Assembly: GCA_965660945.1 (NCBI GenBank)
Contig: CBFIBS010000008.1
Coordinates: forward strand, 56,884 to 120,883
DNA: 64,000 nt
Source: UBA7985 sp002711265
GTDB lineage: Bacteria; Pseudomonadota; Alphaproteobacteria; UBA7985
Direction of reading: 5' to 3'
Part shown: positions 34,600 to 42,602 of the stretch, in pieces
Numbering within the stretch: position 1 is the first letter of the stretch
Layout: every line of letters starts with the position of its first letter
Made by a program: the position numbers and the translations under genes
The notes under the pieces: model-generated
The model's input: the letters and a program-made list of their open reading frames with translations, nothing else
Databases searched by the model: none
What the model was told of the DNA's origin: nothing

Positions 34600-34634
34600 A
34601 AGGCGGCGCCGGTTCCCCGGCAGCCGCCTTTTCT
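34600..34634. terminator. Strong, probably bidirectional rho-independent terminator
   Basis: A 13-pair hairpin with one bulged A (AAGGCGGC + GCCGG, TTCC loop, CCGGC, A, GCCGCCTT) is followed by TTCT on the plus strand and flanked by TTTGTCGTTT on the minus strand. It lies between the convergent lipoprotein gene and sucD and suits both. Confidence 0.8.
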
Positions 34635-34685
34635 CTGTTCGGATGCACACCCTAAAGGGTGGCAGAGGGGTAGGCCGGGTTGGCC

Positions 34686-35558
34686 TCAGCCCATGGCCTC
34701 CAGCATCGCTTCACCCAGCCCGGCCGGGCTGTCGGCGACAACAAATCCGGCCGAACGCATGGCTTCGATCTTCGAGCCTGCATCGCCCTTGCCCCCGGCA
34801 ATGATGGCACCGGCGTGGCCCATGCGCTTGCCCGGAGGGGCAGACACACCCGCGATAAAGCCGGCGATCGGCTTCTTTTTGGCGTGCGAAGCGTAAAAGG
34901 CTGCGGCTTCTTCCTCCGCGGAGCCACCGATCTCGCCGATCATGATGATACCCTGGGTTTCATCGTCTTCGAGGAACAGCTCGAGGCAGTCTATGAAGTT
35001 GGTGCCGTTGACGGGGTCACCTCCGATGCCGATGCAGGTTGACTGGCCCAGACCGGTCGCCGTGGTCTGCGCCACCGCCTCATAGGTCAGCGTGCCCGAG
35101 CGGGAGACGATCCCGATCTTGCCGCGCTGGTGAATATGTCCGGGCATGATCCCGATCTTGCAGGCACCGGGGGTGATGATACCGGGGCAGTTAGGCCCGA
35201 TCAGCCGGGTTTTGGAGCCATCCAGCGCGCGCTTGACCCGCACCATATCCAGCACCGGAATACCTTCGGTGATGCAGACTACAAGCTCGATCTCGGCGTC
35301 GATCGCCTCGAGGATGGAGTCAGCTGCAAACGGGGGCGGTACGTAGATGACCGAAGCGTTGGCCTCGGTCGCGTGGCGGGCTTCGGCGACGGTGTTAAAC
35401 ACCGGCAGGTCGAGGTGGGTCTGCCCCCCCTTCCCCGGTGTCACGCCCCCGACGACCTGCGTGCCGTAGGCCAGCGCCTGTTCAGAATGGAAGGTGCCCT
35501 GGGCGCCTGTGAAACCCTGCGTGATCACGCGGGTGTTCTGATCGACGAGAACTGCCAT
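34686..35558 (-). CDS. sucD: Succinyl-CoA synthetase alpha subunit
   Basis: A 290-residue protein with an N-terminal CoA-binding Rossmann domain (TGAQGTFHSEQALAYGT) and the ligase domain; the phosphohistidine is in KRMGHAGAII (about residue 245). With SucC it interconverts succinyl-CoA and succinate with nucleotide phosphorylation. Length matches the family. The start is 2 bases after the sucC stop, and a strong terminator follows the stop. Confidence 0.97.
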   Translation of the reverse strand: MAVLVDQNTRVITQGFTGAQGTFHSEQALAYGTQVVGGVTPGKGGQTHLDLPVFNTVAEARHATEANASVIYVPPPFAADSILEAIDAEIELVVCITEGIPVLDMVRVKRALDGSKTRLIGPNCPGIITPGACKIGIMPGHIHQRGKIGIVSRSGTLTYEAVAQTTATGLGQSTCIGIGGDPVNGTNFIDCLELFLEDDETQGIIMIGEIGGSAEEEAAAFYASHAKKKPIAGFIAGVSAPPGKRMGHAGAIIAGGKGDAGSKIEAMRSAGFVVADSPAGLGEAMLEAMG

Positions 35559-35560
35559 GG

Positions 35561-36763
35561 TTACGCGGCCTCCCTGACGGCGCGGGTGATCTTTTCGGCA
35601 GCATCGCCGAGGTTGTCAGCGGGGATGATGGTCAGGCCTGAGTCGGCCATGATCGCCTTGCCCTTCTCGACGTTGGTGCCTTCGAGCCGAACCACGAGGG
35701 GCACGGCAAGGCTGGTCTCGCGCGCCGCTGCGACCACACCGCTGGCGATGATATCGCACTTCATGATCCCGCCGAAGATGTTGACGAGAATGCCCTTCAC
35801 GTTGGGGTCGGACAGGATGATCTTGAACGCTGCCGTCACCCGCTCTTCGGTGGCACCGCCGCCAACATCGAGGAAGTTGGCGGGCTCGGAGCCGTAGAGC
35901 TTGATGATGTCCATGGTCGCCATGGCCAGACCGGCCCCGTTGACCATGCAGCCGATTTCACCGTCGAGTTTGACGTAGTTGAGGTCCCAGGCGGCAGCTT
36001 CGCGTTCGGAGGCGTCTTCCTCGTCTTCATCGCGTAGCTCGTCGAGGGCCTTGTGACGAAACAGCGCGTTATCGTCGAAGCCTACCTTGGCATCCAGCGC
36101 CAGCAGCTCACCGTCGCCCGTCACCACCAGCGGGTTGATCTCCACCATGGCGCAGTCGAGGTCGATGAAGGCCTTGTAGAGCCCCATCAGGAACCGGGTT
36201 GCCGACTTGACCTGCGCACCTTCCAGCCCGAGGCCGAAGGCGATCGAGCGGGCGTGATGCCCCTGAATGCCGGTTGCCGGGTCGATGTCGACCTGCATGA
36301 TCTTTTCCGGGGTTTCCTCGGCCACGGTTTCAATGTCCATGCCGCCTTCGGTCGAGGCCACGATGGTCACGCGCGAGGTAGCGCGGTCGACCAGCAGCGA
36401 CAGGTAAAGCTCTCGCGCAATATCGCAGCCCGCTTCGACGTAGAGCCGCTTGACCTCTTTGCCCTCAGGGCCGGTCTGCTTGGTCACCAACGTGTTGCCG
36501 AGCATGAAGCGCGCTGCTTCTTCAACCGCTTCGACGGACTTGACCACGCGGACACCGCCGCCGGTCACACGCTCGGGGTCATTGACGAAGTGGCCCGCAC
36601 CGCGGCCACCGGCGTGGATCTGCGATTTGACGACGTAGACCGGGCCACCGAGCTTTTCGGCGGCCGCGACGGCGTCTTCAGGGGTAAAAGCCACGGCGCC
36701 GTCGAGCACGGCAACGCCGTAGTCTCTGAGCAGTGCTTTGCCCTGATATTCGTGGATGTTCAT
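35561..36763 (-). CDS. sucC: Succinyl-CoA synthetase beta subunit
   Basis: A 400-residue ATP-grasp subunit starting MNIHEYQGKALLRDYGV, with the nucleotide-binding KSQIHAGGRGAGHF region and the C-terminal NIFGGIMKCDIIASGV and PLVVRLEGTNVEKGK motifs. Full length and colinear with family members. It is first in the sucCD operon; about 280 bases upstream separate it from the KefB-type gene. Confidence 0.97.
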   Translation of the reverse strand: MNIHEYQGKALLRDYGVAVLDGAVAFTPEDAVAAAEKLGGPVYVVKSQIHAGGRGAGHFVNDPERVTGGGVRVVKSVEAVEEAARFMLGNTLVTKQTGPEGKEVKRLYVEAGCDIARELYLSLLVDRATSRVTIVASTEGGMDIETVAEETPEKIMQVDIDPATGIQGHHARSIAFGLGLEGAQVKSATRFLMGLYKAFIDLDCAMVEINPLVVTGDGELLALDAKVGFDDNALFRHKALDELRDEDEEDASEREAAAWDLNYVKLDGEIGCMVNGAGLAMATMDIIKLYGSEPANFLDVGGGATEERVTAAFKIILSDPNVKGILVNIFGGIMKCDIIASGVVAAARETSLAVPLVVRLEGTNVEKGKAIMADSGLTIIPADNLGDAAEKITRAVREAA

Positions 36764-37041
36764 GGTGAGGAAGGCTCCCTGTCCTGCGTCTTTCCACCCC
36801 CATCCGGCGCAGGAACGGCGGGGGGCGGCGCTCGCGGACGCGTCGCGTCTTGAGCACCGGAAGTCGCGGTCACAATACGCCCGTGTTTGGGTGGGTCAAT
36901 GCGCCTTCCCTGCCTAGCGGTGTCGCGCCAGCGGCATGCAGCCAGCCGGACGAGGCCGCGTCACGCACGGCCCGCAGGCCGATACAGCAACAGCCGCTCG
37001 AAAGGTCGCGGGCGGACAGGCGGACAGCGGATCGGGGGAGG

Positions 37042-39000
37042 CTAGCGCTCGTCGGCGTTGCCGCTGCCTTGCCAGCCCTCAGGCCGGCCGCCTTGGCCTG
37101 ACTTCTGATCCTCGACCAGCAGGTTGGCGAGGTCTTCGGTCGCTTGACGCACCCGTTCGATGCGTTCCTTCTCGCCGATGCCCTGCTCCTCCATCCTCGC
37201 CCAGTCACGCATCAGCGCAATGTCGTAGGTTTCGAAACGCTGGGCGGCCTGCCGTGCGGCGAACGGACGGGTGCCGAGGAATTCGAGCGCGCGCTGGCTC
37301 ATCTGCACCGCGCCTTCGAAGGTTTCGCGCACCACCTCGTCGGCCCCGGCTTTAAGCAGGGTCATGGCATCCCGGCGCTCGCGGGCGCGGGCTACGATGC
37401 GCAGATGGGGGAAATGCCGTCGAGCCAGTTCGACGATCTCCAGCGTCTTATCGCTGTTGTCGATGGCAACGATCAGCACGCGCGCCGACCCTGCCCCGGC
37501 GCTTTCCAGCAGTTCAAGGCGGGACGCGTCGCCGTAGAAGGCCCGGTGGCCAAAGCGGCGCATCAGGTCGATCTGGTCGGGGTCATGATCGAGAACCGTG
37601 GCCGACACACCCAGCCCCTGCAGCATGCGGATGATGATGGTTCCCATACGGCCGAAACCGGCGACGATAACCGGGTTGCCCTCGTCGTAGACATCGTCAG
37701 CCGATGGATTGGATCGGGACTGCGAGGCAGGCTGCAGCACGCGCTCGTTGAAGATCACCAGCATGGGGGTGAGCAGCATCGAAAGCGCCACTACCAGCGT
37801 GAAGCGGTCGGTCAGTTCACGTGGCAGAACGTCCTCGGCGATCATGAAACCGAACAGGACAAAGGCAAACTCGCCGCCCTGCGCCAGCAGCAGTGCCATG
37901 GTGAAGCGGCTGCTCAGGTCCAGCCGCGCGACGGTGGCAAGCCCGAAGATGATCACGGCCTTGAGCACAACCAGCCCCGCGAGCAGACCAAAGATCACCA
38001 GCGGCTCACCGAACAGGGTGTTGAAATTGATCTGTGCACCGACAGTGATGAAGAACAGGCCGAGCAGCAGGCCCTTGAAGGGCTCGATATCGCTCTCCAG
38101 CTCGTGGCGGTATTCGCTGTCGGCCAGCACCACGCCGGCGATGAAGGTGCCCAGCGCCGCCGACAGGCCAATGGCCCCCATCAGGAAGGCAATGCCAACG
38201 ACGATCAGCAGCGCAACGGCGGTAAACAGCTCGCGGATGTGGGTGCGGGCGATGACCCGGAACAGCGGGCGGATGGCGTAGCGCCCGCCGAAGATAATGG
38301 CGATGATGACCCCGATCGAGACACCGGCCTGCCCCCAAGCCGACAGGTTCTGGGTCAGGTCGAAAATAGCCTCTTCGCCGCCGTGACCGCCTGCGCCGTG
38401 ACCACTCGCATCGTGACCACCCGCATCGTGACCAGCCCCAGAGCTGCCGCTGTGACCCTCCCCACCCGCGAGGCCGAAGCCCCCTGGGTGCGCAAGGAAG
38501 GGGAGCACGGCAAGGATGGGGATGACCGCGATATCCTGGAACAGCAACACGGAAAAGGAGTTCTGACCGGCGGGTGTCGCCATCTGGCCCTTCTCATTCA
38601 GGGTCTGCAGCACAATCGCCGTCGAAGACAGGGCCAGTGCAAGCCCGAGCGCCAGCGCCATACGCCAGTCCAGCCCGAACACCTGCCCCAGCCCCCACAT
38701 GGCTGCCGCTGTGACCAGCACCTGTGCGCCGCCGATACCGATGATCGGCACCCGCAGCCGCCACAGTTTCTTCGGCTCCAGTTCGAGGCCAACAAGGAAC
38801 AGCATCATCACCACGCCAAATTCGGCAATGTGGGAGATCTGAACGGCGTCGGCGCCCAGCCAGCGCAGCACGGGCGCAATGGCCACCCCGGCGACGAGAT
38901 AGCCCAGCACGGACCCCAGACCCAGGCGTTGGAACAGCGGCACGATAATGACGGCAGCGCCCAGAAACAGCGTCGCGAGGAACAGGAACGAGGTGGTCAC
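37042..39000 (-). CDS. KefB/KefC-type cation:proton antiporter with His-rich loop
   Basis: A 652-residue CPA2 antiporter: about twelve helices (1-400) with the QDIAVIP motif (155-161), then a cytoplasmic TrkA-N/RCK domain opening NPVIVAGFGRMGTIIIRML with GXGXXG, and a charged C-terminal tail. Kef systems release K+ and acidify the cytosol, with glutathione-conjugate gating in enterobacteria. An unusual His/Gly/Asp-rich loop (about 180-208, five spaced histidines) follows helix 5-6. The GTG start overlaps the stop of the KefF-like gene (GTGA), so they are translationally coupled. Confidence 0.88.
   Translation of the reverse strand: MTTSFLFLATLFLGAAVIIVPLFQRLGLGSVLGYLVAGVAIAPVLRWLGADAVQISHIAEFGVVMMLFLVGLELEPKKLWRLRVPIIGIGGAQVLVTAAAMWGLGQVFGLDWRMALALGLALALSSTAIVLQTLNEKGQMATPAGQNSFSVLLFQDIAVIPILAVLPFLAHPGGFGLAGGEGHSGSSGAGHDAGGHDASGHGAGGHGGEEAIFDLTQNLSAWGQAGVSIGVIIAIIFGGRYAIRPLFRVIARTHIRELFTAVALLIVVGIAFLMGAIGLSAALGTFIAGVVLADSEYRHELESDIEPFKGLLLGLFFITVGAQINFNTLFGEPLVIFGLLAGLVVLKAVIIFGLATVARLDLSSRFTMALLLAQGGEFAFVLFGFMIAEDVLPRELTDRFTLVVALSMLLTPMLVIFNERVLQPASQSRSNPSADDVYDEGNPVIVAGFGRMGTIIIRMLQGLGVSATVLDHDPDQIDLMRRFGHRAFYGDASRLELLESAGAGSARVLIVAIDNSDKTLEIVELARRHFPHLRIVARARERRDAMTLLKAGADEVVRETFEGAVQMSQRALEFLGTRPFAARQAAQRFETYDIALMRDWARMEEQGIGEKERIERVRQATEDLANLLVEDQKSGQGGRPEGWQGSGNADER
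38383..38460. repeat. Approximate 15-base repeats encoding the His-rich loop
   Basis: Plus-strand units close to GTGACCACTCGCATC / GTGACCACCCGCATC repeat here and encode GHDAGGHDASGH-type sequence in the antiporter. Confidence 0.75.
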
Positions 39001-39560
39001 TGTGCAGCCCCCTCCCCGCCGGTGCGGCGCGCAAGCAGGTGTCTGAGGGTTTGCACGTAACCCTCCCCGGCCGCTTTCAGAGCCTCGGGCTCGATCCGGT
39101 CGGCGTCATAGACGACCACGGGTTTCTCGTAGGTCATGCTGCACAGGTTGGCCGTGGCCTCGAAGGGCAGCAGCAGGGTCTCGACCGGGAATTTATTGTA
39201 GCCGTCGGGACGGTAGTTTTCTTCTTGGGAGGCGGCTGTGGTCACGGTCAGCAGCGACTTGCCGGCCAGCGCCTTTCCCTCGGTGCCGTAAGCCCAGTTG
39301 TGCTCCAGAACGACGTCCAGATACTCCTTGAGCAGTGCCGGAGAAGAGTACCAGTAGAAGGGGTGCTGCAGCACAATGACGTCGGCAGCCTCCCAGGCCG
39401 CCTGCTCGACCCCAACATCGACGTTGAAGTCAGGATAGAGATCGTAGAGGCGACGGACTTCGATATCCGGTTCGCCCTCGATCCGATTGAGCAGGCTTGC
39501 CCCGGCACTTGATCCGTCTTCGTCGGGATGGGCGAACAGAATTAGGGCTTTGGGCGGCAT
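38997..39560 (-). CDS. KefF-like NAD(P)H quinone oxidoreductase
   Basis: A 187-residue flavodoxin-fold protein (ILFAHPDEDGSSAGASLLNRI, QHPFYWYSSPALLKEYLD, LTVTTAASQEENYR) of the KefF/MdaB family. In enterobacteria KefF binds KefC and is needed for full activity while reducing electrophilic quinones with NADPH. The adjacency and the 4-base overlap with the KefB-type gene support this role. The ATG at 39560 has GAGGAG six bases upstream; the open frame extends nine codons further without conservation. Confidence 0.88.
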   Translation of the reverse strand: MPPKALILFAHPDEDGSSAGASLLNRIEGEPDIEVRRLYDLYPDFNVDVGVEQAAWEAADVIVLQHPFYWYSSPALLKEYLDVVLEHNWAYGTEGKALAGKSLLTVTTAASQEENYRPDGYNKFPVETLLLPFEATANLCSMTYEKPVVVYDADRIEPEALKAAGEGYVQTLRHLLARRTGGEGAAQ

Positions 39561-39644
39561 GATGGCTCCTCGGTTGGAAGCGCGCATGCAAGCCCAGGCT
39601 CAGCCGGTCCGTCCGTTAACCGGTCCGGCAGCGCGTCAACCAGA

Positions 39645-39661
39645 CTGAGCCGGTGGCTCAG
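39645..39661. other. Hairpin downstream of mdh
   Basis: CTGAGCC-GGT-GGCTCAG, 28 bases after the mdh stop on the minus strand. There is no T-run; it could stabilise the mdh 3' end or act as a weak terminator. Confidence 0.35.
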
Positions 39662-39688
39662 GCCGGGTCGCACCGGACCGGCTCAATC

Positions 39689-40639
39689 TCAGCTCAGGGC
39701 GGCGACGGCCTCGTTGAGGCCCTTCACCGCGTCGACCGACGCGTTGAACATGCTGGTTTCATCCGCGCTCAGCGGCAGCTCGACGATGCGCTCGACACCA
39801 TCCTTGCCGATGATGACCGGAACGCCGACGTACATGCCTTTGACCCCATATTGGCCGTCGAGGAAGGCCGCGCAAGGCAGGAGTCGCTTTTTATCTTTTA
39901 GGTAGGATTCGGCCATGGAAATGGCGCTGGATGCTGGCGCGTAGAAAGCGGACCCGGTGCCGAGCAGGGCGACGATCTCACCCCCGCCCTTGCGGGTTCG
40001 ATCGACGATGGCGTCGACGCGCTCCTGGGTGATCCAGCCCATCTGGATCAGGGTTGGCAGGTCGATCCCGGCCACGGTGGTGTAGTTGGGAACCGGCACC
40101 ATGGTATCGCCGTGCCCGCCGAGCACGAAGGCCGAGACGTCTTCGACGGACACGTTCATTTCATCGGCAAGGAAATGGCGGAAACGCGCGCTGTCGAGGA
40201 CACCGGCCATGCCGACAACCTTGTGCGTCGGGCAGCCCGAGGCCTCCTGCAGCACCTTGACCATGGCATCGAGCGGGTTGGTGATGCAGATCACGAAAGC
40301 ATCGGGGCAGTGCTCGCGGATCCCGGCGCCCACTGCGTTCATGACCTTGACGTTGATCCCTAGCAGATCATCGCGGCTCATCCCCGGCTTGCGCGCCACA
40401 CCGGCTGTGACGATGACGACATCGGCGCCGGCGAGGTCGGCGTAGTCGCCGGTCCCGGTCATGGTGGCATCGAAGCCTTCCACCGGGGCTGCTTCAGCGA
40501 TATCCAGCGCCTTGCCTTTGGCGATGCCATCGGCGAGATCGAGCAACACAACGTCGCCGAGGTCCTTCATGCCGGCGAGCAGCGCCAGCGTCCCGCCAAT
40601 ATTGCCAGCGCCGACCAGTGCGATTTTGTTGCGAGCCAT
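39689..40639 (-). CDS. mdh: Malate dehydrogenase (LDH-like type)
   Basis: A 316-residue NAD-dependent malate dehydrogenase of the lactate-dehydrogenase-like group common in alphaproteobacteria: GAGNIGGT nucleotide loop, substrate arginines Arg83 and Arg89 in ARKPGMSRDDL, Asp149/Arg152, and catalytic His176 in GGHGDTMVP. It oxidises malate to oxaloacetate. It heads the TCA block on the minus strand, although the KefF/KefB-type pair and an unusual gap separate it from sucCD. Confidence 0.96.
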   Translation of the reverse strand: MARNKIALVGAGNIGGTLALLAGMKDLGDVVLLDLADGIAKGKALDIAEAAPVEGFDATMTGTGDYADLAGADVVIVTAGVARKPGMSRDDLLGINVKVMNAVGAGIREHCPDAFVICITNPLDAMVKVLQEASGCPTHKVVGMAGVLDSARFRHFLADEMNVSVEDVSAFVLGGHGDTMVPVPNYTTVAGIDLPTLIQMGWITQERVDAIVDRTRKGGGEIVALLGTGSAFYAPASSAISMAESYLKDKKRLLPCAAFLDGQYGVKGMYVGVPVIIGKDGVERIVELPLSADETSMFNASVDAVKGLNEAVAALS

Positions 40640-40947
40640 TCCCTTGTCCTTTCATGGCCGGTTCAGGACGGGGGTTGGCCCGAACCGGCGTATTCTTGTT
40701 CATCCACGACCTGACTAGAGCGCCGCCCGTGCCGACGCAAGCCACCCTGAGGACGACCGTGGTTTGCATCTGACAACTGCGAAATGGCGTGAGCCTCGCA
40801 AAATTTCACCGCGACCCGATCAACACAAATTGGATCTCGACGCTACAATTTACCCTCGAACTCCGATTCACAAATTATGCCAAAAAAAAGATTATATGTT
40901 TTTCAGATAGTTAAAGCATTTTTGATCAGATTTGTGTTTTCGAGTCG
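40640..40947. other. AT-rich intergenic region upstream of mdh
   Basis: About 300 bases with no convincing gene. 40795-40940 is strikingly AT-rich for this genome (runs of A at 40884-40890). It should contain the mdh promoter on the minus strand and leads into the promoter of the small transcription unit on the plus strand. Confidence 0.6.
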
Positions 40948-40976
40948 TTGGCATTGGCACTGCAGTTGCGTATCAT
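40948..40976 (+). promoter_or_regulatory. Sigma-70-like promoter
   Basis: TTGGCA (40948-40953), 17-base spacer, TATCAT (40971-40976). The spacing is optimal and the hexamers are near consensus, so initiation is predicted about 40982-40984. The next features downstream are a terminator and then ridA. Confidence 0.6.
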
Positions 40977-40982
40977 CCTGTT

Positions 40983-41081
40983 ATCACGGGTGGATCGCAG
41001 TTTTCAGCGACAGCCTTTGATTATTTGATCCCTCTTCTTGCAGCCTCCTGGAGGTGCGTTCGCCGCACCTCCTTTTTTTTT
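40983..41081 (+). ncRNA. Candidate small RNA (or ridA attenuator leader), about 100 nt
   Basis: A near-consensus promoter and a canonical terminator bracket about 99 bases on the plus strand, with no open frame of note, between divergent mdh and ridA. It contains a pyrimidine-rich CCCTCTTCTT segment and a CCTCCT that is complementary to Shine-Dalgarno sequences, a feature of several alphaproteobacterial trans-acting RNAs. The terminator ends 67 bases before the ridA ATG, so an attenuator in the ridA-nth leader is the main alternative. No known RNA family was recognised. Confidence 0.5.
41050..41081 (+). terminator. Canonical rho-independent terminator
   Basis: Perfect 9-base stem GGAGGTGCG / CGCACCTCC with a TTCGC loop, then nine T residues (41073-41081). 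There is no protein gene upstream on the plus strand for it to serve. Confidence 0.9.
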
Positions 41082-41148
41082 GCGCTGAAGCGCCGGGCGC
41101 TCTACCACTGACAGCCAGAGCAATCATTGAGCGATAAGGAGACCGGCC

Positions 41149-41613
41149 ATGGCTGGCACCATCGACGCGCGCCTGCGCGACCTCGGCATTACCCTTCCAG
41201 ACGCCCCCGCCCCCGTGGCCAACTACGTACCCGCGGTGCGGACCGGTAATCTGCTGTTCATCTCGGGGCAGGTCGCCATGGTCAATGGAAAGCCCGAAGC
41301 GGGCCGCCTCGGTGAGACAATGGAAGTCGAAGCCGGTGCCGAGGCGGCGCGCGCCAGCGGGCTGTCGATCATTGCCCAGTTGGCAAAGGCACTCGACGGC
41401 GACCTCGACCGCGTGGTGCGGATCGTCAAGCTGGTGGGATTTGTGAACTGTACCCCGGATTTTGTCGACCAGCCGCGGGTGATCAACGGCGCGTCTGACT
41501 TGATGGTCGAAGTCTTCGGCGACAAAGGTCGCCATGCGCGTTCTGCGGTGGCCTCTCCCTCCCTGCCGCTGGGGGTGCCGGTAGAGGTGGAAGCCATCGT
41601 CGAGGTCGAGTGA
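41149..41613 (+). CDS. ridA: RidA-family protein
   Basis: A 154-residue YjgF/RidA-type protein with the substrate-binding arginine in RHARSAVASPSLPLGVPVEVEA and the N-terminal LLFISGQVA. It belongs to the longer RidA subgroup (about 150 residues), some of which lack the classic deaminase role; 2-iminoacid deamination is a reasonable inference. AAGGAG lies 7 bases before the ATG. It overlaps nth by one base (TGATG), so the two are coupled. Confidence 0.88.
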   Translation: MAGTIDARLRDLGITLPDAPAPVANYVPAVRTGNLLFISGQVAMVNGKPEAGRLGETMEVEAGAEAARASGLSIIAQLAKALDGDLDRVVRIVKLVGFVNCTPDFVDQPRVINGASDLMVEVFGDKGRHARSAVASPSLPLGVPVEVEAIVEVE

Positions 41614-42290
41614 TGTCGAGCGCGCCGGCGGTCGGTGCGCGCCAGCGCGTGCTCCGGCCCGAGCAGATCGAGGCTGTCTTCGATGTTTTCAGGGGGATCG
41701 AACCCGAACCCCGCGGAGAGCTCGACTACGTCAACGCCTACACACTGCTGGTCGCGGTAGCGCTGTCTGCGCAAGCAACAGATGTCTCGGTCAATGCGGC
41801 CACAAAGGCCGTGTTCGAGCAGGTGACCACGCCGGCGCAGATGCTGGCCCTGGGTGAGGAACGCCTGAAGGGCTTCATCAAGACCATCGGGCTCTATAAC
41901 GCAAAGGCCGCGAACGTGATTAAGGCCGCACAGATCCTCGTCAACGAGCACGGCGGTGAGGTGCCCGAGGACCGCGCAGCGCTGGAGGCCCTGCCCGGCG
42001 TCGGCCGCAAAACCGCAAACGTGGTGCTGCAAATGTACTGGGGTCACCCGACCATCGCCGTGGACACCCACGTCTTCAGGGTCTCCAACCGCATGGGACT
42101 GGCGCCGGGCAAGACCCCCGAAAAGGTTGAAGACGGGCTGAACCGCCGCGTACCCGATGCCTTCAAAAACCATGCACACCACTGGCTGATCTTGCATGGG
42201 CGTTACCTGTGCAAGGCGCGCAAGCCGGAGTGCTGGCGCTGCCCGGTCAAGGACTGGTGCTGCTTCAAGGACAAGACACCAGAGCCCTGA
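41613..42290 (+). CDS. nth: Endonuclease III
   Basis: A 225-residue HhH-GPD DNA glycosylase/AP lyase for oxidised pyrimidines. Catalytic Lys133 is in LPGVGRKTANVV, Asp151 in AVDTHVFR, and the [4Fe-4S] loop has the exact C-X6-C-X2-C-X5-C spacing (Cys200, 207, 210, 216). The ATG at 41613 overlaps the ridA stop; a GTG one codon earlier is possible. Confidence 0.96.
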   Translation: MSSAPAVGARQRVLRPEQIEAVFDVFRGIEPEPRGELDYVNAYTLLVAVALSAQATDVSVNAATKAVFEQVTTPAQMLALGEERLKGFIKTIGLYNAKAANVIKAAQILVNEHGGEVPEDRAALEALPGVGRKTANVVLQMYWGHPTIAVDTHVFRVSNRMGLAPGKTPEKVEDGLNRRVPDAFKNHAHHWLILHGRYLCKARKPECWRCPVKDWCCFKDKTPEP

Positions 42291-42602
42291 AGCACCCGCT
42301 GACGGCGACCGTCGACAGACGCACAGCAGAGTGTGGCGCGCTCGGGCCTTGGCCGCTTCGCGGCCTTCGGCCCTCCCACGCGCAGTTAAACCGACACACC
42401 GGCTTCGCCCGGCGTGACTTCTCTTGTTGTTGCTATCCAAAGACCGCGCTTACAGGTCCTTCGACCGGCTCAGGATAAACTCCGCCATGTTGGGCCTAAA
42501 GGAAATGAGCTCGCTAACAATTGAGGCTTGTTTCTGCCCTGCCGGCCCACACATCACCTATGAGCCGCTACCCCCTGCGCATGTAAAGGATCGCCTCTCC
42601 CT
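42291..42602. other. Intergenic region with hairpins and a REP-like motif
   Basis: No gene recognised in about 310 bases. It holds a nested hairpin at about 42344-42373 (GGGCC..GGCCGC-TTCG-CGGCC..GGCCC), which may terminate nth, and at about 42451-42470 the sequence GGTCCTTCGACCGGCTCAGG. The latter resembles a short imperfect palindrome (TCCTTCGAC-GCTCAGGA) that is repeated between genes in various bacterial genomes. Only one copy was seen here. Confidence 0.45.

Noticed and set aside
38383..38460. CRISPR-like short repeats
   Set aside because: The repeats are in frame with a membrane-protein gene and have no unique spacers; they encode a His-rich loop.
40984..41535. Minus-strand open frame of 183 codons over ridA
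   Set aside because: It runs antisense through ridA, has no family resemblance and follows the codon structure of the opposite gene.
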